Below are positions 47,943-56,435 of a stretch of 64,000 nucleotides of DNA, piece after piece. The notes under the pieces were generated by a model, which was not told the DNA's origin, made no database searches, and worked only from the letters and a program-made list of their open reading frames with translations. Source of the DNA: Pseudoduganella dura (GTDB lineage Bacteria; Pseudomonadota; Gammaproteobacteria; Burkholderiales; Burkholderiaceae_D); contig NZ_WNWM01000002.1 of assembly GCF_009727155.1 (NCBI RefSeq), positions 3,596,001 to 3,660,000 of the forward strand, in the 5' to 3' direction. How positions within the stretch are numbered: position 1 is the stretch's first letter; every line of letters begins with the position of its first letter. Made by a program: the position numbers and the translations under genes.

Positions 47943-48051
47943 CGCCAGCTTCGGCGCTACCACCACAAAGCTGGTCCAGGTGGCCGGGCAGTACCACGTG
48001 TGCCGCGAGGCGGCGCTGGCTGGAAAGAAGGGGGCCCATCTACCGCGCTGA
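47752..48051 (+). CDS. Outer-membrane spanin Rz1-like, embedded in Rz
   Basis: About 99 aa in the +1 frame relative to Rz. Lipobox ILLTSC (from CIAIAAILLTSCATLTKPS) and a Pro-containing short mature part identify an o-spanin lipoprotein. It begins within Rz and extends 109 bp beyond it, the embedded/overlapping Rz-Rz1 layout. The ATG at 47752 gives a rather long N-region; a non-ATG start nearer the hydrophobic stretch is possible. Confidence 0.7.
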   Translation: MLSRKSSCATPPCRAGSKPSSATILCIAIAAILLTSCATLTKPSPVGPGPLVIAACPELTPLNDASFGATTTKLVQVAGQYHVCREAALAGKKGAHLPR

Positions 48052-48330
48052 GATACTGTTCTTTGTACAGTGTTTGTCAGAGGCACGTATGTTCGGCACC
48101 AGCTTTTCCATGCTCACTTGGAGAGCGATAGAAGCGTCTGCCATTTGCATGTGCGCGATTGTAGGACGGACTAGTGCAGGACTCCTTCCTTTACCATGGT
48201 TTAACGATGTAAAGCAATAATAAAACGATTGAGAAATTTTTTTATTGAACAAATGATCATTGTGACAATTGGTGAGAAAGTGTGATGGGATAGTTGTTAT
48301 CATTTTTTCATTTCTACCTGAGGAGTGACA
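48052..48330 (+). other. Non-coding gap before the lyase gene
   Basis: No convincing gene. The 3' part (48215-48320) is strongly AT-rich, unlike the lysis cassette, and leads into AGGAG at 48321-48325, so it probably holds the promoter of the heparinase-like gene. This is where the composition shifts from phage-like to cargo-like. Confidence 0.4.
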
Positions 48331-51300
48331 ATGAACAAGCAATGGATGTCCCGGACAGCCATTTCCGTAGCAATTGCTGCGATAGGTCCGAGTAGTGCTT
48401 GGGCAGGATTGCCCTCCGAGGTAAAACCTGGTCATCCACGCCTGTACGGTTCAAAACTTGATTTTCAGCGGATGCAATCAGACGCCGCAACTGGTATAGC
48501 TGATCTGCCAAAGGTAGAGGGGCGACTTGCATTTTCTATCACCCCTGTAGCATGGAAAAGCATAAGCGGTCCCCCAATTAGTATTTTCGGCGATAGAGAC
48601 CGTCCAAACTCGATTTACGTAGTGCATTATAGTAATGGTGGCGGGGGTGATACTACAAGGCTGTATGTTGTTTTTAAAGGCTCAACGGGAAATAATTTAG
48701 AGCAAGTATTCGATATCCCTATTGGCACTCAATCCGATTTTGTGGTCGGCTATAATACAAGTACTCAAACAGCAACCTTTAAACTAGGCGGCAATACACT
48801 GCCATCTCGTTCGATAGGTAACTGGACGCCAAAAGACCAACCATTTTTCTTTCGCCCAATCGAGGGTACCGTACTCTCTAATATCTCGGTAACAGATCTT
48901 GCAGCAGTGGGTGGGCCTAAAACTGAATTACTAACGTTCCCAGGCCAAACACTTGATCTTCCACTTGCCAGCGCCTGGCGGAGCTATGCTGAGCGAGCGG
49001 AGCGAGCTGCAGTTAGACTGGGCACTTGCCCTCAGCAAATTGATGACTCTAATGAGACAGAATGTAATACAAGGCGTGGTGGCCGAAACGCGATTACAGA
49101 ACCAGCTGAATGGTTGTCAATGGCATACCGGCTTACCAAGAAACAAAAATTCCTGGATGCCGCGAAGACGCACATTGAACTAATCTTAAATACGTCAGTA
49201 GGAGATGTGATAGATGATGAATCCGATAGCCCTGAATGGAGTATGAGTGGACGCGTCGGGGCATTAGGGATCTATTATGACTGGCTTTATGACGAACTCG
49301 GATCGACCAAACGCGATCAACTAGCTGCTAAAATTAAGGAAACCATTCGTTATGATACTGCTACCCAATCGGATCTAGTCAATTACGCGTGTGGCAATCA
49401 ACCGCTCTCTAATACAGTATTCAAGTGCGACACTGATCCCGAAATGACTTGGACGGGTACTCCTGGCGCCAAGACTATTTCCGACACCTATCTTGGTGGA
49501 CATTCTGCCAGTGGCAATTTCGGGTCAGCACTGGGTTTGCTAGCGATTGTTGAAGAGCATCCAGATGTGAAACCACTGCTCAATACAATCTATGAGCACT
49601 TTGCTCAAGGGTATGTGCCGGCGCGCGATTATTTTTCCATTGATGGTGGAAATTACGCGCTTTTCGCCTATGCCTCAGGCGGGGGGGAGAACGCGGAACG
49701 ATTGGCGGTTTGGCGTCGCGCTCTGCAGACGCCTGTAGCACCGGCAAAGGTGGTAGAAACAGCAGCTGCACCGCATATGGTATATCCCTACATTTACGGG
49801 GTTCGAGCTGATGGCTCTTTCCCGGCCCGTGGAGACAGTGGTCCATTCACTGCATCGGCGACAGGCGCTCTTGCGATGGCAGCTATAGGAGCGAATACGA
49901 ACGGAGACGCACACGCGGCTAAGTTCTACTGGAACTACATCTATCCGAACCGTGTAGCAGAAGGCCTTGAATCAGGAATGATAATGGAACGCCTGATGTA
50001 TAAAAAGCCAACCACCTCTAATCCGACAACTTCGCTGCCTTTGTCACGCCATTTTTCGAAAAGTGGCAATGTCTTAATGCGCGATAGATGGACGCCCAGC
50101 GATACAACTTTACTTGAGTTCAAGTCGACATCGTTCATCAGCATCAATCACCACCATATGGACCAGAATAGCTACTCGCTCTATTATAAAGCGCCTCTAT
50201 TACTAGATTCAGGTCAATATGATAAGTATGGGAGTAATCATTGGCACAATTACTACATTCGCTCTATTGCTCATAATACGGTCACTATGTTCGATAAGGA
50301 TGAGGTATTTAAACTAAACAGTACCCATAATTTGTTCAATGATGGCGGACAGTGGCTGGGTGTTCGTGCATTTTACCCTCGCCTAGATCAGGTTAAGCCC
50401 GCTGAGGGAAGTATCCCCGCTGGCTCTAACTGGCTTGATGGTGTGACTGCATTTGAGGAAGGGGGGGATTTCTCTTACGTATTGGGGAATGCTAGTAAGG
50501 CTTATCTGCCAAATAAAATTGATAGTGCCGCAGGATTTCTCCGCAGCATTGTCTACCTGCGTCGCGCTGATAATGCCGGCCCACCCAAAGTACTGGTATT
50601 TGATAGCATCCGGCCTACTAAAAATAATCTGGGAATTACCTCGCTACTCCATAGTGCAAACAAGCCTTCCAGTACGGTCAATCCTGTAGAGATTCCAGGG
50701 GAGCCAGGCCGTTATATGCTTCCATTCATTAATAAAGTGGATCCAATCACTATTCGCAATGAGCCAGGAATGGTGACAATACAAACCTTGCTACCTGTCG
50801 ATGCTAGCGTAGTGATTTCTGGTGGCACCAATGGATCAAGCTGTAAGCAAGCACATGATCCGTTCTATAATAAAAACGCCAGTGTAGATACTCCTGACTG
50901 CCGATTCCTTGTACGTACAAAAGAGGCTGATGGAACACTAGCTTGGCGCAATGTTGCAATACTGGAGCCAAGTGATGGGGTGACGATGACAGCTCAAAGT
51001 ACCACTGACACGGGCGCATGGCGTATCGAAATCTCGCCAAAAACCTCCCCAGCAGCCGGTTCGACGCAGCATTTTCTTAACGTGTTACACACAGCGGATG
51101 TCGATCAGAAGCCGGATGGGGCCGCTGATATCAATGATGCCGCTGTCGTGCTTTCGCAAGATATTAGTGGTGTTGCCGTAAAAATGAAAGATGGTCAGAC
51201 CATTGTGTTCAGCAGTAGTGCTGCACCTGCGACAAATATTCGCTGGAAGCCTGATTCCAAGTCAACGGGGCGGACCTTGGTGTTCGGTTTAGCGAAGAAC

Positions 51301-51414
51301 GCAAAGTTCATGCTGACGAGTCCAGGGCTGGATGGCTGGGTGGAGCTTAAGCCTAGTACCACCGGTTCCTACGTTAGTTCAGTCGACGGGGGAGTGGTGC
51401 GTATTAATCCATAG
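48331..51414 (+). CDS. Secreted heparinase II/III-family polysaccharide lyase-like protein
   Basis: A 1027-aa exported protein. Signal peptide residues 1-25 (MNKQWMSRTAISVAIAAIGP then SSAWA). Residues ~45-200 resemble a lectin-like beta domain; an alpha-toroid with WLSMAYRLTKKQKFLDAA and GALGIYYDWLYD follows (about 255-560); the heparinase II/III signature region HHHMDQNSYSLYYKAPLLL with RSIAHNTV is at about 608-655, then a beta-sheet C-terminus. His and Tyr residues suited to lyase chemistry are in HHHMDQN and SYSLYY. GC and codon use are clearly lower than the flanks. It lies between the lysis genes and attR, as cargo. Substrate unknown (glycosaminoglycan, alginate or capsule). Confidence 0.78.
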   Translation: MNKQWMSRTAISVAIAAIGPSSAWAGLPSEVKPGHPRLYGSKLDFQRMQSDAATGIADLPKVEGRLAFSITPVAWKSISGPPISIFGDRDRPNSIYVVHYSNGGGGDTTRLYVVFKGSTGNNLEQVFDIPIGTQSDFVVGYNTSTQTATFKLGGNTLPSRSIGNWTPKDQPFFFRPIEGTVLSNISVTDLAAVGGPKTELLTFPGQTLDLPLASAWRSYAERAERAAVRLGTCPQQIDDSNETECNTRRGGRNAITEPAEWLSMAYRLTKKQKFLDAAKTHIELILNTSVGDVIDDESDSPEWSMSGRVGALGIYYDWLYDELGSTKRDQLAAKIKETIRYDTATQSDLVNYACGNQPLSNTVFKCDTDPEMTWTGTPGAKTISDTYLGGHSASGNFGSALGLLAIVEEHPDVKPLLNTIYEHFAQGYVPARDYFSIDGGNYALFAYASGGGENAERLAVWRRALQTPVAPAKVVETAAAPHMVYPYIYGVRADGSFPARGDSGPFTASATGALAMAAIGANTNGDAHAAKFYWNYIYPNRVAEGLESGMIMERLMYKKPTTSNPTTSLPLSRHFSKSGNVLMRDRWTPSDTTLLEFKSTSFISINHHHMDQNSYSLYYKAPLLLDSGQYDKYGSNHWHNYYIRSIAHNTVTMFDKDEVFKLNSTHNLFNDGGQWLGVRAFYPRLDQVKPAEGSIPAGSNWLDGVTAFEEGGDFSYVLGNASKAYLPNKIDSAAGFLRSIVYLRRADNAGPPKVLVFDSIRPTKNNLGITSLLHSANKPSSTVNPVEIPGEPGRYMLPFINKVDPITIRNEPGMVTIQTLLPVDASVVISGGTNGSSCKQAHDPFYNKNASVDTPDCRFLVRTKEADGTLAWRNVAILEPSDGVTMTAQSTTDTGAWRIEISPKTSPAAGSTQHFLNVLHTADVDQKPDGAADINDAAVVLSQDISGVAVKMKDGQTIVFSSSAAPATNIRWKPDSKSTGRTLVFGLAKNAKFMLTSPGLDGWVELKPSTTGSYVSSVDGGVVRINP

Positions 51415-51441
51415 CGAGTCGGGCTGCATTTTGACGCCGCA

Positions 51442-52455
51442 TTAGGAAATTTCGGGCGGCTTCGGCTGTTGACCTAGTCGCCCGCGAGTAGGGTCGAGGC
51501 GCTTGGCTACTGCCTCGGCCCGAGCTAGCCAGTCCCTCAGTGCCGGAGCGACCTCACCACCAGCTTTTGCTGAAGCCCTAATGTGTGCTGCATATGCGCG
51601 GATCGCCGTCGCATCGCGCCAAGCGCTGGCTTCCACCACCAGCATGCGCTCTCTTTCGGCGGCCGCTTCCTGTTCTTCCTGTATGCGCTGCTGCTCTTCT
51701 TCGCGCCGCCGCGCCGCTTCCGCCGCCACGGCGCGCTCCTGTTCTCGCATCTGGGCAGCCGCCTCGTCGCGCTGCCGCTGCTCTGCATATGCGGCACGCC
51801 CGGTGCGCTGCAACGCGATCGAGCGGTGGATCCGGACCATCACGTCGTTCAGTTGCTGCTCAAGCGGCCGGTCGGCGCTGTCCTCGATCTTGGTCTCATT
51901 GACAAACATTCGCAGGCAGACGGGTGGCTGCCGCGCCAGGGCGGCGCGCCGTCCGAGCTTGTTCGTCTGCTTGACCTGGCCAACATTCTGGGCCAGACGC
52001 AGAGCCACTTCATCGACTCCGTCGCTGACCTTGGCCCTCCGGCTCCTGATCGAGATATGCAGGCCCCGCACTTCGCACGCTTTGAGTACTGCATCCCACA
52101 ATCGTAGGGCACGATCGGCAAATTCGATCGAAACGCGCATGGGCAGCACGCCGGCATCTATTTCCAAAAAGCCGCGTTCCATATACTTATTCCAGCTCGG
52201 TCCCAAGATGAGCTGCGGCCGTTCAGCTGGCTTGCGTGGCCGCTCCCGCTCCTCTCTATTAAGCTGCAGGGCAGCGATCTCCTTGCGTACAGCCGCCGCA
52301 GCAGCTTTAACTAAGGGATGGGGTTTTAAAAGTTCGTCCGGCACCGTAATGACATTCTCCGGGCGCGCCTCGAACGCAATGCGCTCTTGCAGCCAGGCGG
52401 CGGTCGTTTCAGCGGTTTTTTGCGTGGTCGGCATGATGTGATTCTCCGCTGACAT
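51442..52455 (-). CDS. Right-end hypothetical protein of element 1, coiled-coil C-terminus
   Basis: A 337-aa protein of a family I have seen beside integration sites, with no assigned function. N-terminal motif LLKPHPLVKAAAAAVRKE, a globular centre (YMERGFLEIDAGVLPMRVS; DRALRLWDAVLKACEVRGLH), and a highly charged coiled coil at about 235-300 (REQERAVAAEAARRREEEQQ). ATG 52453-52455 has GAGGACC upstream; ATG seven codons later is possible. A broken second copy exists at 56436-56945, next to the second attachment site, so the gene travels with this end of the element. Confidence 0.65.
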   Translation of the reverse strand: MSAENHIMPTTQKTAETTAAWLQERIAFEARPENVITVPDELLKPHPLVKAAAAAVRKEIAALQLNREERERPRKPAERPQLILGPSWNKYMERGFLEIDAGVLPMRVSIEFADRALRLWDAVLKACEVRGLHISIRSRRAKVSDGVDEVALRLAQNVGQVKQTNKLGRRAALARQPPVCLRMFVNETKIEDSADRPLEQQLNDVMVRIHRSIALQRTGRAAYAEQRQRDEAAAQMREQERAVAAEAARRREEEQQRIQEEQEAAAERERMLVVEASAWRDATAIRAYAAHIRASAKAGGEVAPALRDWLARAEAVAKRLDPTRGRLGQQPKPPEIS

Positions 52456-52503
52456 CAGGTCCTCAGGCAAGAGGATTAGAGGCACCCAAGCGTACCCTTA
52501 GTC

Positions 52504-52574
52504 GCTCCACAAACATAATTGGAACCGCACAAATGCTGGGTTCTATAAGGTATAATTTCGCCGTTTTGTGGAGC
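52504..52574. repeat. GCTCCACAAA inverted repeat next to attR (element 1)
   Basis: GCTCCACAAA (52504-52513) and TTTGTGGAGC (52565-52574) are perfect complements 51 bp apart, ending 43 bp before the core. The pair and the sequence between are conserved at 56995-57064 beside the next attachment site. The CTCCACAA octamer also occurs twice beside attL. Confidence 0.65.
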
Positions 52575-52617
52575 GGAAAACGCAATCGAACACGCATGGT
52601 TGAGCCGTTCTCCGGGC

Positions 52618-52664
52618 AGCTTCCCAAGCTTAAGACGAGGGTTCGATTCCCTTCACCCGCTCCA
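52618..52664 (+). other. attR of element 1 / attL of element 2 (tRNA-Gly 3' end copy)
   Basis: 47 bases identical to 40927-40973, with CCA at the end but no 5' half, so not a tRNA gene. It bounds an 11.7-kb element. Confidence 0.92.
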
Positions 52665-52691
52665 GTATCCATGCGGTTTCCCGCAAATCTG

Positions 52692-52722
52692 CTAGTTCCG
52701 CAATTCTGGACTAGTTCCGCAA
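52692..52722 (+). repeat. CTAGTTCCGCAA direct repeat (left arm of element 2)
   Basis: CTAGTTCCGCAA at 52692-52703 and 52711-52722, exactly 19 bp apart, the same spacing as the CTCCACAA pair beside the first attachment site but with another sequence. Arm-type integrase sites are the simplest reading. Confidence 0.5.
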
Positions 52723-52725
52723 AGG

Positions 52726-53540
52726 TCATTTCGTCGGCGCTACGACCTTGCCCCGCCGCAGGTAATGCCGCCTTGTCGTCTGCACGTTCTCATGCCCCAG
52801 CAGGTCGCTCGCCGCCTGGTCGCCACGCACGTCAGACGTATCGTCAGCCGCCCTCGCGCGCAGATCGTAGAACCAGAACGTACGCACCTGCTCGGCCAGC
52901 TCCGGATGCCTTTCGATGGCCGCGTCGCGCGCTTGATCGAACTGGTAGCGCAGCGCCGGGCCGGTTGCGCGTTTGCCGTGCGTGTGCACCAGCAGCGCGG
53001 CGGTCACGATCGGCTTCAGCCGCTTCCGTGCTCGGATGCGCTCCATCAGCTCGGCCAGCTTGCCGGTGATTTCGATGCGCAGCGGCTTGCTGGTCTTGTT
53101 CTGCTTGATGACCAGGTACGCGCCCTCAATATTCTGCTCGGTGAGCTTCAGCGCGTCGCCAGGGCGCTGCCCGGTCAGATAGGCAAGGTCCATGGCGTCG
53201 CGCAGCGGCTCGGCCGCGTACTGCTGGACCAGGTCGAAAATATTGTCCGTGATGTAGACCAGCCGCTTTTCGAGCGAGAAGCACCTGATGCCTTCACATG
53301 GGTTGGCGAGATCCGTATAGCCCCAGGCGCGGGCGTGGTTCCAGATCGTGGAGAACACGCGCTTGCAGCGGTTGGCCGTCGTGGGGATATCGCGCAGCTC
53401 GTCAAGGAAACCTGCGATATCGGTTGGCCGTATCAGGTCGACCGGCGCCTTGTCGAAGTACTCGCGCAGGTGCTTGATGGTCGACCTGTATGTGTTCCGC
53501 ATGTCTTCCCCAGGCGCGGCAGCTCGGTGACGAGGTCCAG
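52726..53540 (-). pseudogene. Integrase remnant of element 2 (5'-truncated, frameshifted)
   Basis: The core-binding and catalytic domains of a tyrosine integrase closely related to the one at 42460-43497 (shared TTANRCKRVFS, LAYLTGQRP, DLLGH, HYLRRGK). The N-terminal arm-binding domain, roughly 75 residues, is absent: homology stops at 53540 where a DnaC-like gene on the other strand begins. A frameshift lies between LDLVTELPRLGK (to 53508) and the next in-frame block MRNTYRSTIKHL. The stop codon is 61 bp from the attachment core, the layout expected before cargo insertion. Confidence 0.85.
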
Positions 53541-54053
53541 GGCAGGAGAAGGCGCTCGCCTCCGCGAAGAGATATGCGGCGAACTTCGATGAGGCCCTGT
53601 TGCACGGCACGTCGCTGATCTTCTGCGGGACGATCGGCACCGGGAAGACGCACTTGGCCGTGGCCATCGCACACGAAGTCATGGCGCGCGGCCGGCAGGC
53701 GGTGTTCGTGAAGACGATGCGGGCGATCGATGCCGTGAAGGAGACGTATGCCCGGGCAGCGCGCAAACGAAAGCCCAGGTGATCCGCGACTTCATCGAGC
53801 CCGAGCTGCTGATCCTCGACGAGGCAGGTATGCAGCGCGGTACGGATGAAGAGAAGAGCATTCTCTTTGAGATCATCGACGGGCGTTACGAGCTGTCCCG
53901 GCCGTCGATTCTGATGACAAACCTCGCCCTGCCAGCCCTGGAGGAGATGATCGGCGAACGCGTGCTCTATCGCCTTCGGGAAGGCAACGGCCGGCAGGTG
54001 GTGTTCGAATGGGAGTCGCACCGCAAGCAGCGTGTCGCCGAAAAAGCACTTTA
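53531..54053 (+). pseudogene. DnaC/IstB-like helicase-loader remnant
   Basis: AAA+ ATPase of the phage replication type, in two frames. Frame 1 (53531-53782): KRYAANFDEALLHGTSLIF and Walker A GTIGTGKTHLA. Frame 2 (from 53779): LLILDEAGMQRGTDEE (Walker B) to VFEWESHRKQR. The N-terminal part is missing at the junction with the integrase relic and a frameshift separates the halves near 53770-53780. A transposon IstB is less likely, as no transposase is nearby. Confidence 0.8.
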
Positions 54054-54137
54054 AACCGAGTGGCGCGAAAGTGGCGGGGGCCACCTTCGCAGCTCGCATG
54101 GTTAAGCCATTTGCAGATTATTTGGAATCATCAGGGA

Positions 54138-54872
54138 TCAATAGCGTAAGGATTTGCGTCGCGCAACTGCCGACAGGATTCCGAGTCCAGCAAGGAGAGT
54201 AATCCAGGTGTTAGGCTCTGGCACCGCTACAACATTCACATAAAGTTGGCCTGAAAAATACACTTCAACAGGAGCGTTGCTATGGTTGTGGTAATAGGAA
54301 CTCAAAGTTCTCTCAAACCCGCTGCTAAAGTACCCCGTGTCAATACCGCATATGCCAAAAGAACAATCGTTACTCGAAATATGCGCGTAACCCTCCGCAT
54401 TGCTATTCAGTTGATAGTTAATATATTCTGAGTTAGCGCCGCCGCTGGTAAGAAAGGAAATTCCGGTATTGGGCATAACTAAAACGGGAAGAGAGTACTT
54501 TATACCGATATATGCTGACCCGCTGCCATTTGTGTGCGCCTCAGCACGCAAATTGCCTTGACCATCAAATGACCATGACGCAAAAGTACCATCAAGCTCA
54601 TAGGTATCACTCATTGATAAATCGCCGACGACTACACCCGAATTTTGTTGCGTAATGTCTAAAGTATTTGAATCGAAGCGAATTGCCCAAAAGCCAAATG
54701 CTTTACTAAAATTGGGGGCAAGTGGTAAATAACTATCAGTAGTGTTACCATCGTAAAGTGTGTACTGGAAATTTTTAAGCGACGCTTCAGCAGATACTCC
54801 TGCCATAGCAGAGGTGCTAAAGGTAGCAGATAAAGTAATTATTGGTAATAAATATTTATTCAAGGAAATCAT
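54138..54872 (-). CDS. PEP-CTERM sorted exported protein (AT-rich)
   Basis: A 244-aa secreted protein: signal peptide (about 1-24, ending SAMAG), a beta-rich body with Asn/Ser/Gly-rich sequence, and a C-terminal VPEPNTWITLLAGLGIL plus Arg-rich end, the PEP-CTERM sorting signal cut by exosortase. ATG at 54870-54872 chosen because it opens the signal peptide. GC content is far below the host average and it lies inside the element 2 relic, so probably acquired. Function unknown. Confidence 0.78.
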   Translation of the reverse strand: MISLNKYLLPIITLSATFSTSAMAGVSAEASLKNFQYTLYDGNTTDSYLPLAPNFSKAFGFWAIRFDSNTLDITQQNSGVVVGDLSMSDTYELDGTFASWSFDGQGNLRAEAHTNGSGSAYIGIKYSLPVLVMPNTGISFLTSGGANSEYINYQLNSNAEGYAHISSNDCSFGICGIDTGYFSSGFERTLSSYYHNHSNAPVEVYFSGQLYVNVVAVPEPNTWITLLAGLGILSAVARRKSLRY

Positions 54873-55246
54873 AATTTTTACTTTGAGGTAAAGAAAGTAG
54901 AAGAAATCAGATTTTACATGTTCACACACAAAGAATCCTTGCTAAATTCTGTAACCGTAAAAACGGGAGAAAGCGGCCCGTATAACATTCTCAGCTGCAT
55001 TCCTATGTAGCTTGTAGACGATCGAGATTATCTGTAACAGCAGGAGAGAGCATCAAAAAAGACAGAGGATGCTGCTCGAAGCCGTGGGTGTTTCTGCTGG
55101 GCAATCGTCTCTCTTCAAGTATGGAAATGCCGGACTACTTTGCATTGGTCACTCGACACGCCATGGCTACCTGTTGAGACTTCCAAAGGACCGGTTCGCT
55201 GCGTGTTTGATGTCGAAAACCTTCCTGACAACGAGGAGGAAAAACC
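54873..55246 (+). other. AT-rich stretch without a convincing gene
   Basis: Short frames here (for example 55069-55254) have no family features and unlikely composition. The end contains AGGAGGA at about 55234-55240, the ribosome-binding site of the broken antiterminator gene. It presumably also holds the promoter of the PEP-CTERM gene on the minus strand. Confidence 0.4.
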
Positions 55247-55670
55247 ATGAATGATCGTCTTTTGAACCAGCTCTGCCTGGACTGGGTGCACTGGTGCTAC
55301 ACGCGCCGCTACTACATCGCGGCAGGCTGAAATCGCAGCTCGGCGCAATGCAACCGAGCAAAGTCCGCGAAGCGCCGGACGCCCGCAATAACGCCAATAT
55401 GCAGTTCTTCAACATGGCTGTGCACACGCTGGCGGACATGAAAGAGCACCAGGATGCGATGGTGTGCTTCAACCTGCACTACGTCGAGCAGGCTGACAAC
55501 ATCAAACGGCGCGCGGACGAGCTGGGGATCAGCCGGCCGCGTATTACAACCGCGCCAAGGCATACGCTCGGAAGGCATACGCTCTTTCGCAAAGCCTGAA
55601 AGCAGCGCATCTGGCCGGTGCCGGCGCGACTGCCAGCAGGGCGGGGGAGGTGCATCAGGCCACTGTGTAA
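55247..55670 (+). pseudogene. DUF1133-like phage antiterminator remnant
   Basis: Reads MNDRLLNQLCLDWVHWCYTR then YYIAAG and stop; continues in another frame from LKSQLGAMQPSKVREAPDAR through AVHTLADMKEHQDAM and ADELGISRP; then in the third frame YYNRAKAYARKAYALSQSL to the stop at 55668. Joined, these make a roughly 135-residue protein like DUF1133 late-gene antiterminators. Two frameshifts (about 55328 and 55538) inactivate it. A strong AGGAGGA precedes the ATG. Confidence 0.65.
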
Positions 55671-55799
55671 AGGCGCGGTTAGACAAATTAGTTCGTGACT
55701 CGCCTTTACACAATGGCCTAAAATCGCCTCAGTTTCGATAGTCTCAAAAACTATCGCCGAAACAAATTGCTTTTTACGAGATACGTCTGAGCACCTGAA

Positions 55800-55828
55800 C
55801 GCCCGCGCTTCAAACCGCGGGCGTTTTT
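55800..55828 (+). terminator. Intrinsic terminator in element 2
   Basis: Stem CGCCCGCG / CGCGGGCG with an 8-base loop and five T. It is followed at once by an 11-bp perfect inverted repeat GCGTTTGGCGG / CCGCCAAACGC (55829-55839 and 55860-55870). Confidence 0.8.
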
Positions 55829-55890
55829 GCGTTTGGCGGTTGATTCCTCCCCGTTGAATCCGCCAAACGCACCCATTCCCGCGAGGCTTC

Positions 55891-56010
55891 ACGACCACGA
55901 CCACGCACCCGGCGAAAGAGACGGTTCGCGAGTACATGGGGCGGCGCATTGAATCGCCCGAGCCGCCGCCAACGCCGGAAGAGGTCCGCCGCCAGCTCGG
56001 GTGGACCTGA
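55891..56010 (+). pseudogene. Short phage-like ORF without a standard start
   Basis: Codons from 55891 read HPAKETVREYMGRRIESPEP then PPTPEEVRRQLGWT and stop, resembling small phage proteins with a PPTPEE-RRxLGW ending. No ATG/GTG/TTG opens the frame after the GAGG at 55883-55886; an ACG sits where a start would be. Probably a decayed or non-canonically started gene. Confidence 0.35.
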
Positions 56011-56073
56011 TCTCGGAAGCACGTCGACCTGACCGCCGCGGCAACCTGAACGACATCGATACCTGAGGAAGCA

Positions 56074-56388
56074 ATGCGCTTATCCGCCTACCCTGGCCAC
56101 CCCGACTACAAGCGGGAGTGGCTGCCTTGTCACGTATTCCTGAACGGCGAGCTGATCGAGGGCTGCGTGCACGCCGACTACGAGCGCTGCCAGGTGTCGG
56201 TTCAGGTGAGCACGCGCGATGGCGACGTCGTGCTTGATGAAAACCACTACATCGCCACGAAGTTCCTGACCGGCCGGGTCGAGTTCAGGCGCGACTGGAA
56301 GCACGTCAACGCAGTCGGCTTCGACGCCTGGATGCGTGACCGCATCGAAACCGCACACCAAGCATTTATGAAAAGGACATCCGCATGA
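56074..56388 (+). CDS. Hypothetical phage protein, 104 aa
   Basis: Intact short reading frame with GAGGAAG just upstream. Content MRLSAYPGHPDYKREW, FLNGELIEGCVHADY and VVLDENHYIATKFLTGRVEF looks like a folded beta protein; no family recognised. It overlaps by 4 bp the start of a second phage frame (MTIRLLSARGGFDANTI, from 56385) that is cut off after 17 codons by the junction at about 56436. Confidence 0.6.
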   Translation: MRLSAYPGHPDYKREWLPCHVFLNGELIEGCVHADYERCQVSVQVSTRDGDVVLDENHYIATKFLTGRVEFRRDWKHVNAVGFDAWMRDRIETAHQAFMKRTSA

Positions 56389-56435
56389 CGATTCGACTGC
56401 TCAGCGCCCGCGGCGGCTTTGACGCCAATACCATC

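Noticed and set aside
52600..52664. Second tRNA-Gly gene
   Set aside because: Only the 3' 47 bases are present; no D arm or 5' acceptor strand, so it is an attachment-site copy.
55069..55254. 61-codon open frame
   Set aside because: No family features, poor start context, and it overlaps the ribosome-binding site of the antiterminator relic.
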